Of a stretch of DNA of 64,000 bases, positions 48,877 to 59,135 are shown in pieces. The notes beneath the pieces were generated by a model. That model had not been told where the DNA came from, did no database searches, and saw only the letters and a program-made list of their open reading frames with translations. Origin of the DNA: Gnomoniopsis sp. IMI 355080. Taxonomy: Eukaryota; Ascomycota; Sordariomycetes; Diaporthales; Gnomoniaceae. The translations under genes were made by a program, and so were the position numbers. Position 1 is the stretch's first letter, and every line of letters starts with the position of its first letter. The stretch lies in the NCBI GenBank assembly GCA_027946555.1, contig JAPEVC010000150.1, positions 1 through 64,000 of the forward strand, read 5' to 3'.

Positions 48877-49251
48877 TCAGACCGAGCCGTCTTCATTTGA
48901 TGACTTTATTACCAACGATAGGCATCTTGACTGTATTGCTTCAATCCTCGAGATGATTTCGGCTTTTCGCTGTTCCGCTGTATCGACCAATCCCTCCTCT
49001 AGTGTGTCGTGAGTTGATCGCAAACGTTTTACTACAAGCATCATTCCATCCCTTAAATTGATCAATTCTGTCGATACTGACAATGGAAGTGGGAGATGTG
49101 GGCCCATTCGCCACTGGGTCATGAAAACCATCATTCCACTTTGGTTAATTTTGTCGATAATGACAAGGGAATCAAGATACGCGGGCAATTTCCTCGTTGA
49201 GATTCCTCCATGGAGTATAGCTCCGTGGGATGTGAACACTCTGTGGCTCAA
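48877..49251 (-). CDS. Fragment of an unrecognised protein with internal repeat
   Basis: A 124-residue open frame whose C-terminal half (DTLEEGLVDTAEQRKAEIISRIEAIQSRC) has a convincing amphipathic-helix pattern. Two internal units are related: LVIIDKINQSGMMV and LSVSTELINLRDGMML, and the DNA shows the same imperfect direct repeat at 49035-49087 and 49126-49173. Another minus-strand frame just upstream (49210-49350) also reads protein-like (FPNRPYEEWNKNPRIGQ, SYTPWRNLNEEI), so this may be one exon of a larger or decayed gene. No family recognised. Confidence 0.35.
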   Translation of the reverse strand: MSHRVFTSHGAILHGGISTRKLPAYLDSLVIIDKINQSGMMVFMTQWRMGPHLPLPLSVSTELINLRDGMMLVVKRLRSTHDTLEEGLVDTAEQRKAEIISRIEAIQSRCLSLVIKSSNEDGSV

Positions 49252-50312
49252 TTGGAAGAGGCTTTTGACCTATTCTCGGATTTTTATTCCACTCTTCATA
49301 CGGACGATTGGGGAAGAATTCCCATGATAGCTCCACCCTACTCTGTGACTGTATCGGTAGTGACCTTTTCGGTGTTGTCTGAGAGCCGTTGACAGTGGTC
49401 TCTCTCGGGCGTGACTTAGGGAAGCCTGAATGATGTGTGCGTGGAAGACAGATAACTGGCTGTGCATCGTCTACTTCAAATATTGTGGTTGTCTGAGAAT
49501 TGATCCGGATTGACTCCCTCTAGAAGCGCTCTGTCATCACGTCAGTATCAGCAACCTTGAGTTAGGTGAACGATGCATGCGGGCAAACAAAGTGAACTGA
49601 CGGGTCTCCAATAGCTTGCGTTGCGCTGGCTTGAGCGAAGACGCCTATTGGTCTTTTTTCTCATCGGATTTGGGCCCCGGAAGTGATAGCACGAGGCTGA
49701 ACTACCAATTCTATCCCCTGCTCGGGATGCAAGCTGAAGAGCTGAGTATGTGTAACGAAATATGCACGACTACGTCTTCCAGTAAGGCAGGTGCCGCGAG
49801 AAGACACGTCTGGTAGGTAGTGTTGATATTGTGCCTGTTGCATTAAAAGAATGAGTAGAATAGGATTATTTAACAAATTGTTGCCTCGAGACTGAGAATT
49901 CTCACAAGTCTTGCATCAGGAGTATGAACAACAATAGTCTGCCACGTAGTTCAACCTGGGATTGAATATTGAAAGAGCGAACGTGCCTCCAGAGAAAGAC
50001 GTCTGGTCTGTGGTGCAAGTCAAAGGGAAGGTGTAGCTGATCTTTGGTGCAACGATAGGCTGATTGTTATTAAGTCATACATCAGAGTAAGCTGGAGCAC
50101 GTTGATGCAAGACCAGGGAGCGGAGAGTGGGGTTGCCCGGAAATACTAACTATTTGTATAAGCATTCAATAGATGCAGTGTATCTATGCGACCATACCAG
50201 CTCATCTCACTGATCCATATGTAAACCCAGGGAGCTCGAGTTTGTAAGAATGACAACCATTTCAGGAGCTGACCCAATTTGCGTCAATTCCTAAAGGCTA
50301 GTATCACCACGC
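49252..50312. other. Intergenic or remains of the upstream exon(s)
   Basis: Apart from the protein-like minus-strand piece at 49210-49350, I see nothing I can support. The right end is the 3' flank of the sulfotransferase-like gene. Confidence 0.4.
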
Positions 50313-51113
50313 TCATGATGAAGTCCAGTAAGCCATTGCAATCACAGCAACAATACCACCCAAGACTACGGCCCATCTTATCAAGCCTTGCAAAGCGAGC
50401 TTTTGGAACATGATTTGGAAGTCCTTTGCGTCGTTCAGCCTTGGAAAAGGCTCATCAGGGATGGGAACATCCAGTATCTCACATAACGGACCCCAGCCAT
50501 CTTTGACGCTGTAATAGAACAGTTTGTCTTTGGGAACCACCTCTTTTAGATATTCAAGGTGGCGGTCCCAGATCTTCAGTGCGGCTTCCTCGGATGTTAT
50601 GCCCTGCCCATATCGCACAGACCAGATGTGCGTCAACGCGTTGGCAAGTTCCGGCAGGTGTCGAAGGCTGGGGATCCAGAAGAATACAAACTTGGCAAGA
50701 CGGGGTTGTGATGCCTGTGCCATCAGCAACACGCTCTTCGCCCATGTGTGGCGGTCGCGGAGGGTGCAAATGACCTTTGCATCTGGGTAGATCTCCAGCA
50801 GTTCCGGCACCAGCTGAATCAGCGGTGAGTCCGCTGTAGCGCCGTAGCCGTCCAAAATTGTCTCCAACTTGCGAAGTAGCTGGCGTTTTCGTTCGGGGTC
50901 TGCATAAGGGAACCCCCGGGCGGCTTCCATCATGGTCAGAATGTGTGTTTCACTGGGGCTGCCGGCCCCATATTGCACGCCAGCATGGTAGGCAGGCGCC
51001 TTGAGCAGGATCGACAGTGCAGCGCAGAAAGATGTGGTGCCTGTCCTCGGCAGGCCCGCCCCGATGACCTTGATTCGAGCTCCTGGCTCCGGAGGGAGAA
51101 ACGTGAGAGCCAT
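50313..51113 (-). CDS. Sulfotransferase-family protein with C-terminal membrane anchor
   Basis: Single exon, 266 residues. Near the N-terminus VIGAGLPRTGTTSFCAAL is the PAPS 5'-phosphosulfate loop. CTLRDRHTWAKSVLLMAQ supplies the Arg and Ser expected to hold the 3'-phosphate. KDGWGPLCEILDVPIPDEPFPRLND is the conserved C-terminal block of the fungal Sulfotransfer_4-type family. The last ~25 residues (GLIRWAVVLGGIVAVIAMAYW) form one hydrophobic helix, suggesting a tail-anchored protein with the catalytic domain in the cytosol. The acceptor is unknown, and actual sulfotransferase activity has rarely been shown for this fungal group. Confidence 0.88.
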   Translation of the reverse strand: MALTFLPPEPGARIKVIGAGLPRTGTTSFCAALSILLKAPAYHAGVQYGAGSPSETHILTMMEAARGFPYADPERKRQLLRKLETILDGYGATADSPLIQLVPELLEIYPDAKVICTLRDRHTWAKSVLLMAQASQPRLAKFVFFWIPSLRHLPELANALTHIWSVRYGQGITSEEAALKIWDRHLEYLKEVVPKDKLFYYSVKDGWGPLCEILDVPIPDEPFPRLNDAKDFQIMFQKLALQGLIRWAVVLGGIVAVIAMAYWTSS

Positions 51114-54100
51114 GGGGCTGAAGAAGCACAGGTGGCACGCGTGGTCAGTGAAGAGTTCCTCGGGTAATATGGATTCGGGGTTGCAAGTGCAGAAAGATGG
51201 CCTAGACGTATAGGGTACGCATCCATCCTTCTATCTCGTCGTAAGCTGACGCCAAGCTAACCGCGCACTTAGCCGCCTTCACTTCCACCTTAGACGTCAT
51301 TGACGAATCCTTCATTGGTATTAACAGTTCTTTATCTACAATCTTTCTAGTGGTACGAACTCATTAGCATATTGCAGAATTTCTCAAGCGCGTTCTCCCG
51401 AGACTGTCAGGAATTAGACGCAGCTGTCGTCTACCACTTAGAATATTGTTTTATTCTCGATATGTGGGGGCTCACCCGGGTAACACTCGGCACGACGGTT
51501 TGGGGAATAGCCCCATGAATGATGCAAGACCTGGCGTGCCGACCGGCTCAGTAATACGAAAATAGAGGCCAATACTTCCACAAGTGAAAGCAAGTAGTGG
51601 AGAGAACCAAGGCTGAGTGATGTTCATTGTCAAAGACGAGAGTTCTCAACCGGTTGAAAACTGCGCTTACAATAGGATATCTCACTCCAATCTGTTGGCA
51701 CCTAGGTACTTTCATCATTTGAAAATTTGGCTATAACCGCTCACCAAGGGTCAATGCAATCTGCATCATTGGTATCAAGTATATTCATTCATGTTATTAT
51801 CAACTCAGCATACATCGCAGCCGGTAGCTTGAGCATTGACAGGGTGTGTGATTACTTTTCATCCCGTCGCGTAACTTACAGTGTTTGTTGGTGACTAGTG
51901 GTGCTCCTAATACCTGGCAGACACAATACAAGATCAACCCTGACGAAGGAACAGGCAACGGTGGACTGGCCGGCGTCATAGACGAACACGTACTGATGGA
52001 AAATTTGAATTTGTCTTTCACTGTGGTTGGAGGAAACAGTGAGTGGGCATTTTGCATTGGGCAACAAGTTGCAACAAGGGCAACGGTGCTTTGACGTGGA
52101 TATATAAGTCAATCGCCCACGTCACACTTGTAGCATAGCAACTCGTCGAGGATGACGGACGCTGGCCGTAGTCATCGTCGTACTTTAAATGCTGGTCGAC
52201 GGGCGGTATTGAAGGCTTTACCTGAACCCAAACTTATCCTGGCTTGTTCGATGTGATCAAGGCAGGCAGCCCATAGAATTGGTACGCCCACATCTTACCA
52301 TCTTGTCTATAGGGCTGTCATATCAGCCAGACCCCAATTAGATATCAAAGTTGTTAGACCAGCTTCCCAAATGAGATTAGTAAGCGCGTTGAGACGCGTC
52401 GAGCAACCTTCCACACCACCAAACACGCGTTAGGGATCTCAAAGAAGAACCAAAAAAAGAAGAGAAAGCTAAGAAAAGCAGAAAAAAAGGATCATAAGAT
52501 GCCATCATCATGTTCGGTTTGTCGACCTTAGGAAGAAGGTCCAAAAAATTGAGTCGGACTTCGACCTGTCCGTTTCGAACGCTACAGTGAAGACCGCCTG
52601 CAGGCCTCTGGGTTCAGGTCGAAGTCCGTCGCCTTCTGATTAGGCCAAGTGCCCCTAAGGGTGAAAGAGCCTCCAGTTTAAAGAGCTATAAACACAGGTT
52701 TCAGCCTTTGCCAATGATGAACAGCCTCAATCAGCTGTTGAGGACCCCCGCCTCCAGACTGCACAGGGGAGTGCCATCGCCCAGAGCGAGCCCGAATTGA
52801 TCTCAGATACGGTAGAGTCGCAACAGGATGAGATCGACGGCGTGAAATTCGGTTTTATAGTCCGCTCAATACTTGGGATGATAATGATCCCGTTTTGTGC
52901 GACTTCAAGCTTGCCACTTTAGCAAGCTCACCGAGCCAGAATCCTTCGAAGTGCCTCCCTCATATTCAAATCGATGCTGCAAGAGCGACCTGTTCCTGGA
53001 CTCACGATATACTTTGGAAAACTCCTCTTTCCTAGAACGATAAGTTTTAGCAGCGAGATGAGAGTAACCCGCCAGCTCTCCGAGCTGGCTAAGGCAATGT
53101 CCATATCTGCCATCAGGACTTGGTTTTCAAGAACCTGACCTACGATGTGTCCATGTTCAGTTAGTGCTCTGACGTTCGGCTGGTGGACGCAGACACCGAG
53201 GTTATGGACGACGAAATCTTCGTCACAACCTGTCAATTTTCCTTGCGCGCGGTGGGAAGTGTCACATAAGGCTGGCCGACTCCACTGAACCCGCTACAGC
53301 CCAGGTGGCCACTCGACCACTTGCAACAGATGGAATGTCATCTTGGAGAAAGTGTGAGCGACTGGCTCAACGTTCTCATGATTCCAGGTCGTCATCACTG
53401 TGACCAAGGCTACTACCCGCAGGCTCCGACAACTCACCTTGACATCACTCCAGGGAGAGATTGGTGCAGTGCCCAGTTGGGTTGAGCAAGATGTTCCGCG
53501 CAACGACATGTTCAAAATTGATCTAGCAGACGGAACAAACACCACTGTAGAACTATGCCCTGGGCGGGCCAAATAACTCACAATATGTTGGAGGGTACAT
53601 TTAGATACCTAGGTAGGGGAGTGGATGGACCTCGTATGTCTCCTGGTATCTTTCTGTGCTAATTAGACAGCTGAAGTACTTTTAAATACCCAAATCATGA
53701 ATAAGCTCGTTCATACAGACGTCATCACGTTCTATCAGTGCTGAAGGTGAGTGACGCGATCATGGGCTTCTAGAAAACTCCGAAATCTTCATGAATTTGA
53801 GTTGGCCTTAAGTACAGAATGTGAAGAGAAGTAACTTCGAAATTCGTGCCCTGTTTCCTCACCACCTACCAAATCTATGCACGCTAATACAAGATATACA
53901 TTCCCTCACAAGTGACTATCTTTCTCGGCTGAATAGGTCGTGGCCCACAAAAAGACGTGTTGCGGGTATACTTCATGGAGAGACCGGACCATCCACCTCC
54001 GTCTGCCAAGAAAGACGTTGAGAGATTTGATGGTCGCCTGTTGCCTTCAGGGCTCGGGCTGGCAAATCATACCTAGTATCCGGTAATGTCAAACTAAAAC

Positions 54101-54514
54101 CTCCCGTCTTAGCGTACGACCTTAATTCAAGCTTATTTGGTTTTGACAAGCAGATGGCCCACAAGAGCCCCACGATGGGTTAGAGAAGCTGTTCGTAGCA
54201 ATGACTGAGAGCAGACAAACCCTGCCAGGGGCCTGATTACTAGATTAAATGTGTGTCGCCAAGAGGCCAGACAATATTGATGTTACTATCTAAAAGGAAC
54301 AGCCGGCGGATGACGGTAGAAGAATCCGGTTCGAATGCCACCAACTTGGAAGAGTGGTAAAGCCGCCTTGGAAAGACCTTGCATTAGAAAATGCTCCGAA
54401 GGACTACTTATATCTTGATCGTCAAGGGGAATGTTAGTCAATTTTTAGATTTTCAGATGCTATTCGTCTTCATTCTCGGTTCTAGTGCACATAAACAAGT
54501 TTTTCAAATCCACA
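51114..54514. other. Gene-poor stretch with possible remnants
   Basis: No intact gene in 3.4 kb. A purine-rich tract (52443-52498) is followed by a perfect 14-base inverted repeat (52555-52568 and 52615-52628). A stop-free piece near 52713-52920 (AVEDPRLQTAQGSAIAQSE) has no start or splice context. A decayed mobile element or gene is possible but not shown. Confidence 0.45.
52555..52628. repeat. 14-base perfect inverted repeat with 46-base loop
   Basis: CGGACTTCGACCTG at 52555-52568 is the exact reverse complement of CAGGTCGAAGTCCG at 52615-52628. The flanking bases on both sides do not pair. A hairpin or the end of a small decayed element would both fit. Confidence 0.6.
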
Positions 54515-55396
54515 ATGAAGGCCGTTCTCAGCCTTGCAGCTGTTCTCCTCGCCGCCTCGCCGGCTGCGGCTCACTACCGCTGGCAACAGCTTGACAACAA
54601 CGCCGTTTGGCAATATGTCCGAGAAAGCACCAACAACAACTCTCCCGTGACGGACCTTGCTTCAGACGACCTGCGCTGCAATGTAGGAACTAGCGGCGAC
54701 GGGGTCAACACCACTACTGTCAAGGCCGGCGACAGCTTCACCTTTGCGCTCGACATTGCCGTCTACCACCAGGGCCCCATCACCGCGTACATGTCAAAGG
54801 CACCAAGCACTGCCGATGCATACGCAGGTGACGGAGACTGGTTCAAGATTGCCGAACAGGGCCCTGTGTTTAGTGGTAGCTCAGCAACGTGGCCAACGGC
54901 TTCCAGCTACACGTACAAGTTCCCAACATGCCTTGCCGATGGCGACTATCTGCTCCGGATGGAGCAGCTTGCTATTCACAACCCAGGTGCTGCACCTCAG
55001 GTGAGTACACGAGATATGCTGCAGCCAAGTGGTGGAGGGCTACAGAGAGTAAAAACATCCCAATCAACGGCACTAACATGCTATCTACTCTAGTTCTACA
55101 TCAGCTGTGCCCAAGTCACAGTCACGGGCGGCAGCGGAGGCACGCCCTCGCCTACTGCGAAAATCCCGGGTCACGTCAAAGCCACTGACCCGGGTTACAC
55201 TGTGAACGTAAGTCCATACTCACACAACAGGCATAGTCTTGAAGCACTGTGCTGATATGTCATTAAAGATCTACAACAATTTCAGCAACTACACAGTTCC
55301 TGGCCCAGCTGTGGTAAGTAATCTGATCCCCGTAAAATCTCAACACCCGCATTATTGTGGCTGACCGTTCTTCTCATTCAACAGATCCAATGCTAA
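54515..55396 (+). CDS. AA9 lytic polysaccharide monooxygenase
   Basis: Four exons (54515-55000, 55094-55207, 55269-55313, 55385-55396) give 218 residues. The signal peptide ends SPAAA, leaving His20 (HYRWQQL) as the mature N-terminus, the first half of the copper histidine brace. His85 (VYHQGPITAYM) is the second ligand. The axial/second-sphere set is His155, Gln162 and Tyr164 in LAIHNPGAAPQFYISCAQ. Four Cys (55, 139, 167, 218) fit two disulfides, and the protein ends at IQC without a cellulose-binding module. AA9 enzymes cleave cellulose or related glucans oxidatively using H2O2 or O2 and an electron donor. The CDH at 29899-32316 is a natural partner. The last exon codes for only three residues. 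Confidence 0.94.
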
Positions 55397-55868
55397 AATG
55401 GACACTTACGAGGGGAAATCGACGTCCTCTGGATTCTTGAAGCGAGGCTGTGCTGCGTACGAGACTGGTCGGAAATGGGAGGTGCCAGCCAAAGTGGATG
55501 AGTTGGACCAAGAACAGTCTAGACACGCCAGCTCACAATAACTCCGAACAAACTTTGCTCTGCCCAAAGTGATCACACTGCAGTATACTAGCAGTAAACA
55601 AAAGGCTCGGAAATTCTGCTGTCTTACTCAAGCCCCAGGGTCATCATCGGGTCGTACTACATACAAATCTTACTTCTGATTGCCAGGCTGGCAGTACTAC
55701 ATCGGCCTTCAAATGCCCGATTTGAAAGCTCTAGAATGATCATGACGCCGCCCTGAGGCCGATCGTAAAACATGAAAAGTGTCTCCGCAGAACAAGCCTT
55801 GGATCCTCCCCACAGTAGAAGGTTAGACCATCGTTCAACAATACGAAAGACGACGTACACTCAACAGA
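55397..55868. other. Intergenic
   Basis: A short spacer holding the LPMO 3' flank and the methyltransferase 5' flank. No gene seen. Confidence 0.5.
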
Positions 55869-56750
55869 ATGTCTTTTATATCGACTTTCGGAGAAAAAGT
55901 CTCCACAGGCCAAAAACTTACCATACGCTTTCCTCAGCGAGAACAAAAGGATGTGGCCCAGGACTGTGAGCAATGCGAGGTGGTTGATGGCGAAGCGTGC
56001 ACCACCGTCCGTTTCCACGACTACGCTCTCACCTACAGCATTCCAGGATTATACAATCAGCTCTTTGGCGGAGCGGACTCTGAAACGCAATGCATTTCAC
56101 CACAAGTCATGGCCGAATTGCTGGAGCAGCATTTGGATCTCGTCCTGGACAACGACGCACAGAAAAGTCTTCGAGTGCTAGACTTTGGTGCAGGCAATGG
56201 AATGATCGGTGAACGGGTCCGCCTCCTTTCTTCGACATACAATGATGGGTCTCTGGCCAAGTCGACGTCGGTGGTCGGATTCGACATCCTGCCCGAGGCG
56301 AAGATGGCCGCTGAGCGAGACAGACCAGGCGTGTACGATGCCTACATTGTGGCTGATATCACCGAGTACGTCAAGAAGATGCGGGCTGAGGAGCCTGAAA
56401 CGGCTGTCTGTCTGCCAGGCTTCAATGTGCTGATCTCCGTCAGCGCATTGTCTTTTGGAGATGCATCAGCGGCCGCCTTGAGAGCGGCCGTCTCACTTGT
56501 TCAGAATGGGGGTTTGATTCTGTTCAACCTGAAAGCTGGACTGCTTGACGACGAGGTGCCTGCTGTTGAGGATAAGGGAACGAGAGGTGCAGGTACAGCA
56601 GACGAATTTTCAAGGCTGATACAGAAGGCTGTGGCTGAGCGGAAAATGGAAATCTTGGCGAGGAAGACGTATTGCCATCGATTTTCGGTGACAGGAGAGC
56701 CACTCCATTATGTAGCAGTGGTTGCGATCAAGCATATGTCTCTAGATTAG
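55869..56750 (+). CDS. Class I SAM-dependent methyltransferase
   Basis: Single exon, 293 residues. Residues 103-116 hold SAM motif I (VLDFGAGNGMIGER), followed by an acidic ribose-binding residue in VVGFDILPEAK and a motif II/III region (FNVLISVSALSFGD, LVQNGGLILFNLKAG). The N-terminus carries FHDYALTYSIPGLYNQLF, typical of the small Williams-Beuren-type or generic fungal methyltransferases. There is no signal peptide or membrane helix, so it is probably cytosolic. Substrate unknown. It lies between the LPMO and the MFS transporter on the same strand, but the spacing is too wide to imply co-transcription. Confidence 0.85.
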   Translation: MSFISTFGEKVSTGQKLTIRFPQREQKDVAQDCEQCEVVDGEACTTVRFHDYALTYSIPGLYNQLFGGADSETQCISPQVMAELLEQHLDLVLDNDAQKSLRVLDFGAGNGMIGERVRLLSSTYNDGSLAKSTSVVGFDILPEAKMAAERDRPGVYDAYIVADITEYVKKMRAEEPETAVCLPGFNVLISVSALSFGDASAAALRAAVSLVQNGGLILFNLKAGLLDDEVPAVEDKGTRGAGTADEFSRLIQKAVAERKMEILARKTYCHRFSVTGEPLHYVAVVAIKHMSLD

Positions 56751-57114
56751 CGTTGACGAGGCACCGGATGTCTGTTGGAGATCTGAAGGCGGTGTGTGCT
56801 TTGGTTGTGAGGTCTCCGTGCAGTCACGTTCAAGAAGGTTGGCTGTCAAAGATAGTCGACGTTGGAATTAAGTTAAGTTTCCCGGTCTACAAATAAGATT
56901 TGCCGGGAAGATCGCCGAGTCAAATGCTCGAGATATTGTTCCGATTCCGGTCCTTTAGCTGCCGCCCCCGGCATGCGGGGATCCACTGTCGGGTCTTCCG
57001 CCGTTCCGCGAAGATCCTTTCATTTGGTTGACCGTCTTCTACAAATGCCTCGTCTTGTGAACGTCGTCGTCGTCGTCGTTGTTGCTGTTCTTTACCCGAA
57101 TTAGAGCTACCATC
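56751..57114. promoter_or_regulatory. 5' flank of the MFS gene with CGT repeat
   Basis: Six CGT units at 57062-57079 end about 35 bases before the ATG, probably inside the leader. No other element stands out. Confidence 0.4.
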
Positions 57115-59135
57115 ATGGCAGCAGACGAAACAAGAGATGAGCGGACGCCGCTTCTCAACGGCTCTAGCAGCCCGAATGGCACTATCACCAACGGGACTGC
57201 CAACGGCATTCGTGAGGAAGAGCCCGGTAAAGACGCAGCCAAGCCGTCATGGCTCACCCGTATCTTCGGCCCACCAAACACCATCAAAGTCCTCCTAGCC
57301 GGCTTCATCATCTCATTCAGCTTCTCTTTCACTCAAGTGCCAATATTCTACGTCTTCCATTTGATGGAGTGCGATGTCTACTACGAAACCCATCCACCGT
57401 ACATGGGGACAGGCGACCGCTGTGCGCTCAACGAGATCGCCGCAGGCACGGCGACGCAGTTCTCCATTCTCGGCATGAGCACGACCTTTTGCGGGACGCT
57501 GAATCTGTTTGTCACTGGCTGGACGGTCAAGAAATGGGGGCCCCGGTTTGCACTGGTGCTGCAGACTTTCATTCCGGCGATCCGGGTCAGTGCTCAGATC
57601 CTCGGCGTCATTGCCGGTGGGAACGCAGGCATTTCAATTATCCAAAGCACGCAGCTCATCACCATCTTGGGAGGGCCGGCGGGATACATTCTCGTTGTCA
57701 ACACGATCGCTGGGGAGCTGGTGGAGCCGATGCAAAGAACTGCAGTGTTTGGTCAATTACAAGGGTGTCTGATGCTCGGCCAAGCAACGGGCTATCTGCT
57801 TGGTGGCATGGTGGGCGATGCATTTGGGGCCAGGATGCCGTTTCAAGTGGCATTCTTCCTGTTCTTGATCTCCTCGTGCTATGCTGCCTTCGTCCTGCCT
57901 TACATCTCACCGGATTCACTTACAGACGGGAAGAAAGCTGGGAACGGGAAAGGTGTCAGTGGCTTCCTGTCACCACTCAAGGTCATGTCTCCCCAGGGCA
58001 TTCGGCTTGCTAGCGGGCATATCATCAAGCACTACGGCGTGTTCTTTCTGTGCTGCGGTATTTTCCTGGGCGTGTTGGCAACCGGCTATTCTCCGTTGCT
58101 GATCCAGATGTACGCCACTGCATACTTTGACTTTAGCCAGGCTGATAATGGCTGGTTGATGAGTGGCAACGCGTTAATGCGAAGTTTCTTCCTGTTTTTC
58201 ATCTTCCCGCAGATCATCGCCTCGGGCAGAAGATGGTTCGTGGCCAGCTGGAAGAAACGTGTGGGGCCGAATCAGGAGACGTCGAAACAGAACAAGATTC
58301 GCCGCGGCAGTGAGGTAGCCGAGGGCCTATCGAGAGTGCCGTCTCGTCCGGAGCAGATGGAAGCTCCGATGGCAGGTAATCAGGTTGACGAGGAGCCCTC
58401 GTCACCTGAGCAGCATGGTGCTTCTGTCCAGGAAGAGCGGGTTGCGTGCCAGTTCGATCTGTTCTTCCTACGTTGGAGCCTCTTGGTGGATGGTATACTG
58501 ACTGCTGGTGCCGCGTTGTGCACGGAAAGGTGGCACATCTATCTCGGTGAGTTGCCGCGTCATAGGTCATGCGCCGTCTCTATGTGTGGTTTATTTTATT
58601 TTTTAATGGTTTGCGTTGGCATCTGACTTATCTTACGCGTACAGCGGCTTTTTTGCTTCCTTTCGGCTCCGGCTCGGCGCCAGCGGGAAAAGGCGTCATC
58701 ACGGAAATGTGCCCGCATTCACAACGGACCGATGCTCTGAACGCCGTGACGCTCGTGGAGAACATTGCTCGCCTAGCGACTCAAGGATTGTAAGTGGCAA
58801 AAAACTTTCTATTTGTGCCCATTGTCCGACAGAATGTTCCAAAAATCTGTCCGCCCAGGCTCCCGAAAAGAACAGAAACAAAACATGAATCATACTGATA
58901 GTATACGCACATGTGTAGATTCGGCTTTGTCTTCTCAGCGCTTGCAGAGACTGGTCAGGCCCACTTAACTTTCTATGTCAACGCTGCTGTGGCGGTTGTG
59001 GGTATGGCGGTGTTGTATCTCTCGCATTTCCCGCCGCTGGATTCCAGCATGGTGGAGGACTTGGACTGGGACGAAGACGAGGATGAAGAGGATAATCGGC
59101 TCAGGAGAGTCACTTCACACGAGACGGATCGGTAA
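57115..59135 (+). CDS. Major facilitator superfamily transporter
   Basis: Three exons (57115-58546, 58645-58789, 58919-59135). The protein has about 12 hydrophobic helices, starting at TIKVLLAGFIISFSFSFTQV, with loops such as TGWTVKKWGPRFAL between helices 2 and 3 (the MFS A-motif position) and VGDAFGARMPFQ. A ~90-residue polar central loop (KKRVGPNQETSKQ to the acidic/Gln-rich segment) separates the two halves. The N-terminus has ERTPLL, an acidic dileucine that in fungi often directs proteins to the vacuole through AP-3. The tail ends with a strongly acidic stretch (DWDEDEDEEDN). It resembles fungal solute-carrier-46-like proteins. Substrate unknown. Confidence 0.9.

Noticed and set aside
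52928..53236. 102-residue minus-strand open frame
   Set aside because: No domain; the opposite strand is about as open, and the surroundings look decayed.
54330..54350. GGTTCGAATGCC, a tRNA B-box-like string
   Set aside because: No A box, acceptor stem or anticodon arm can be built around it, so no tRNA is called. No other tRNA or rRNA was seen.
57249..58013. 254-residue open frame on the plus strand
   Set aside because: Lies in another frame inside the MFS gene and is rich in His/Arg/Ser with no domain pattern.
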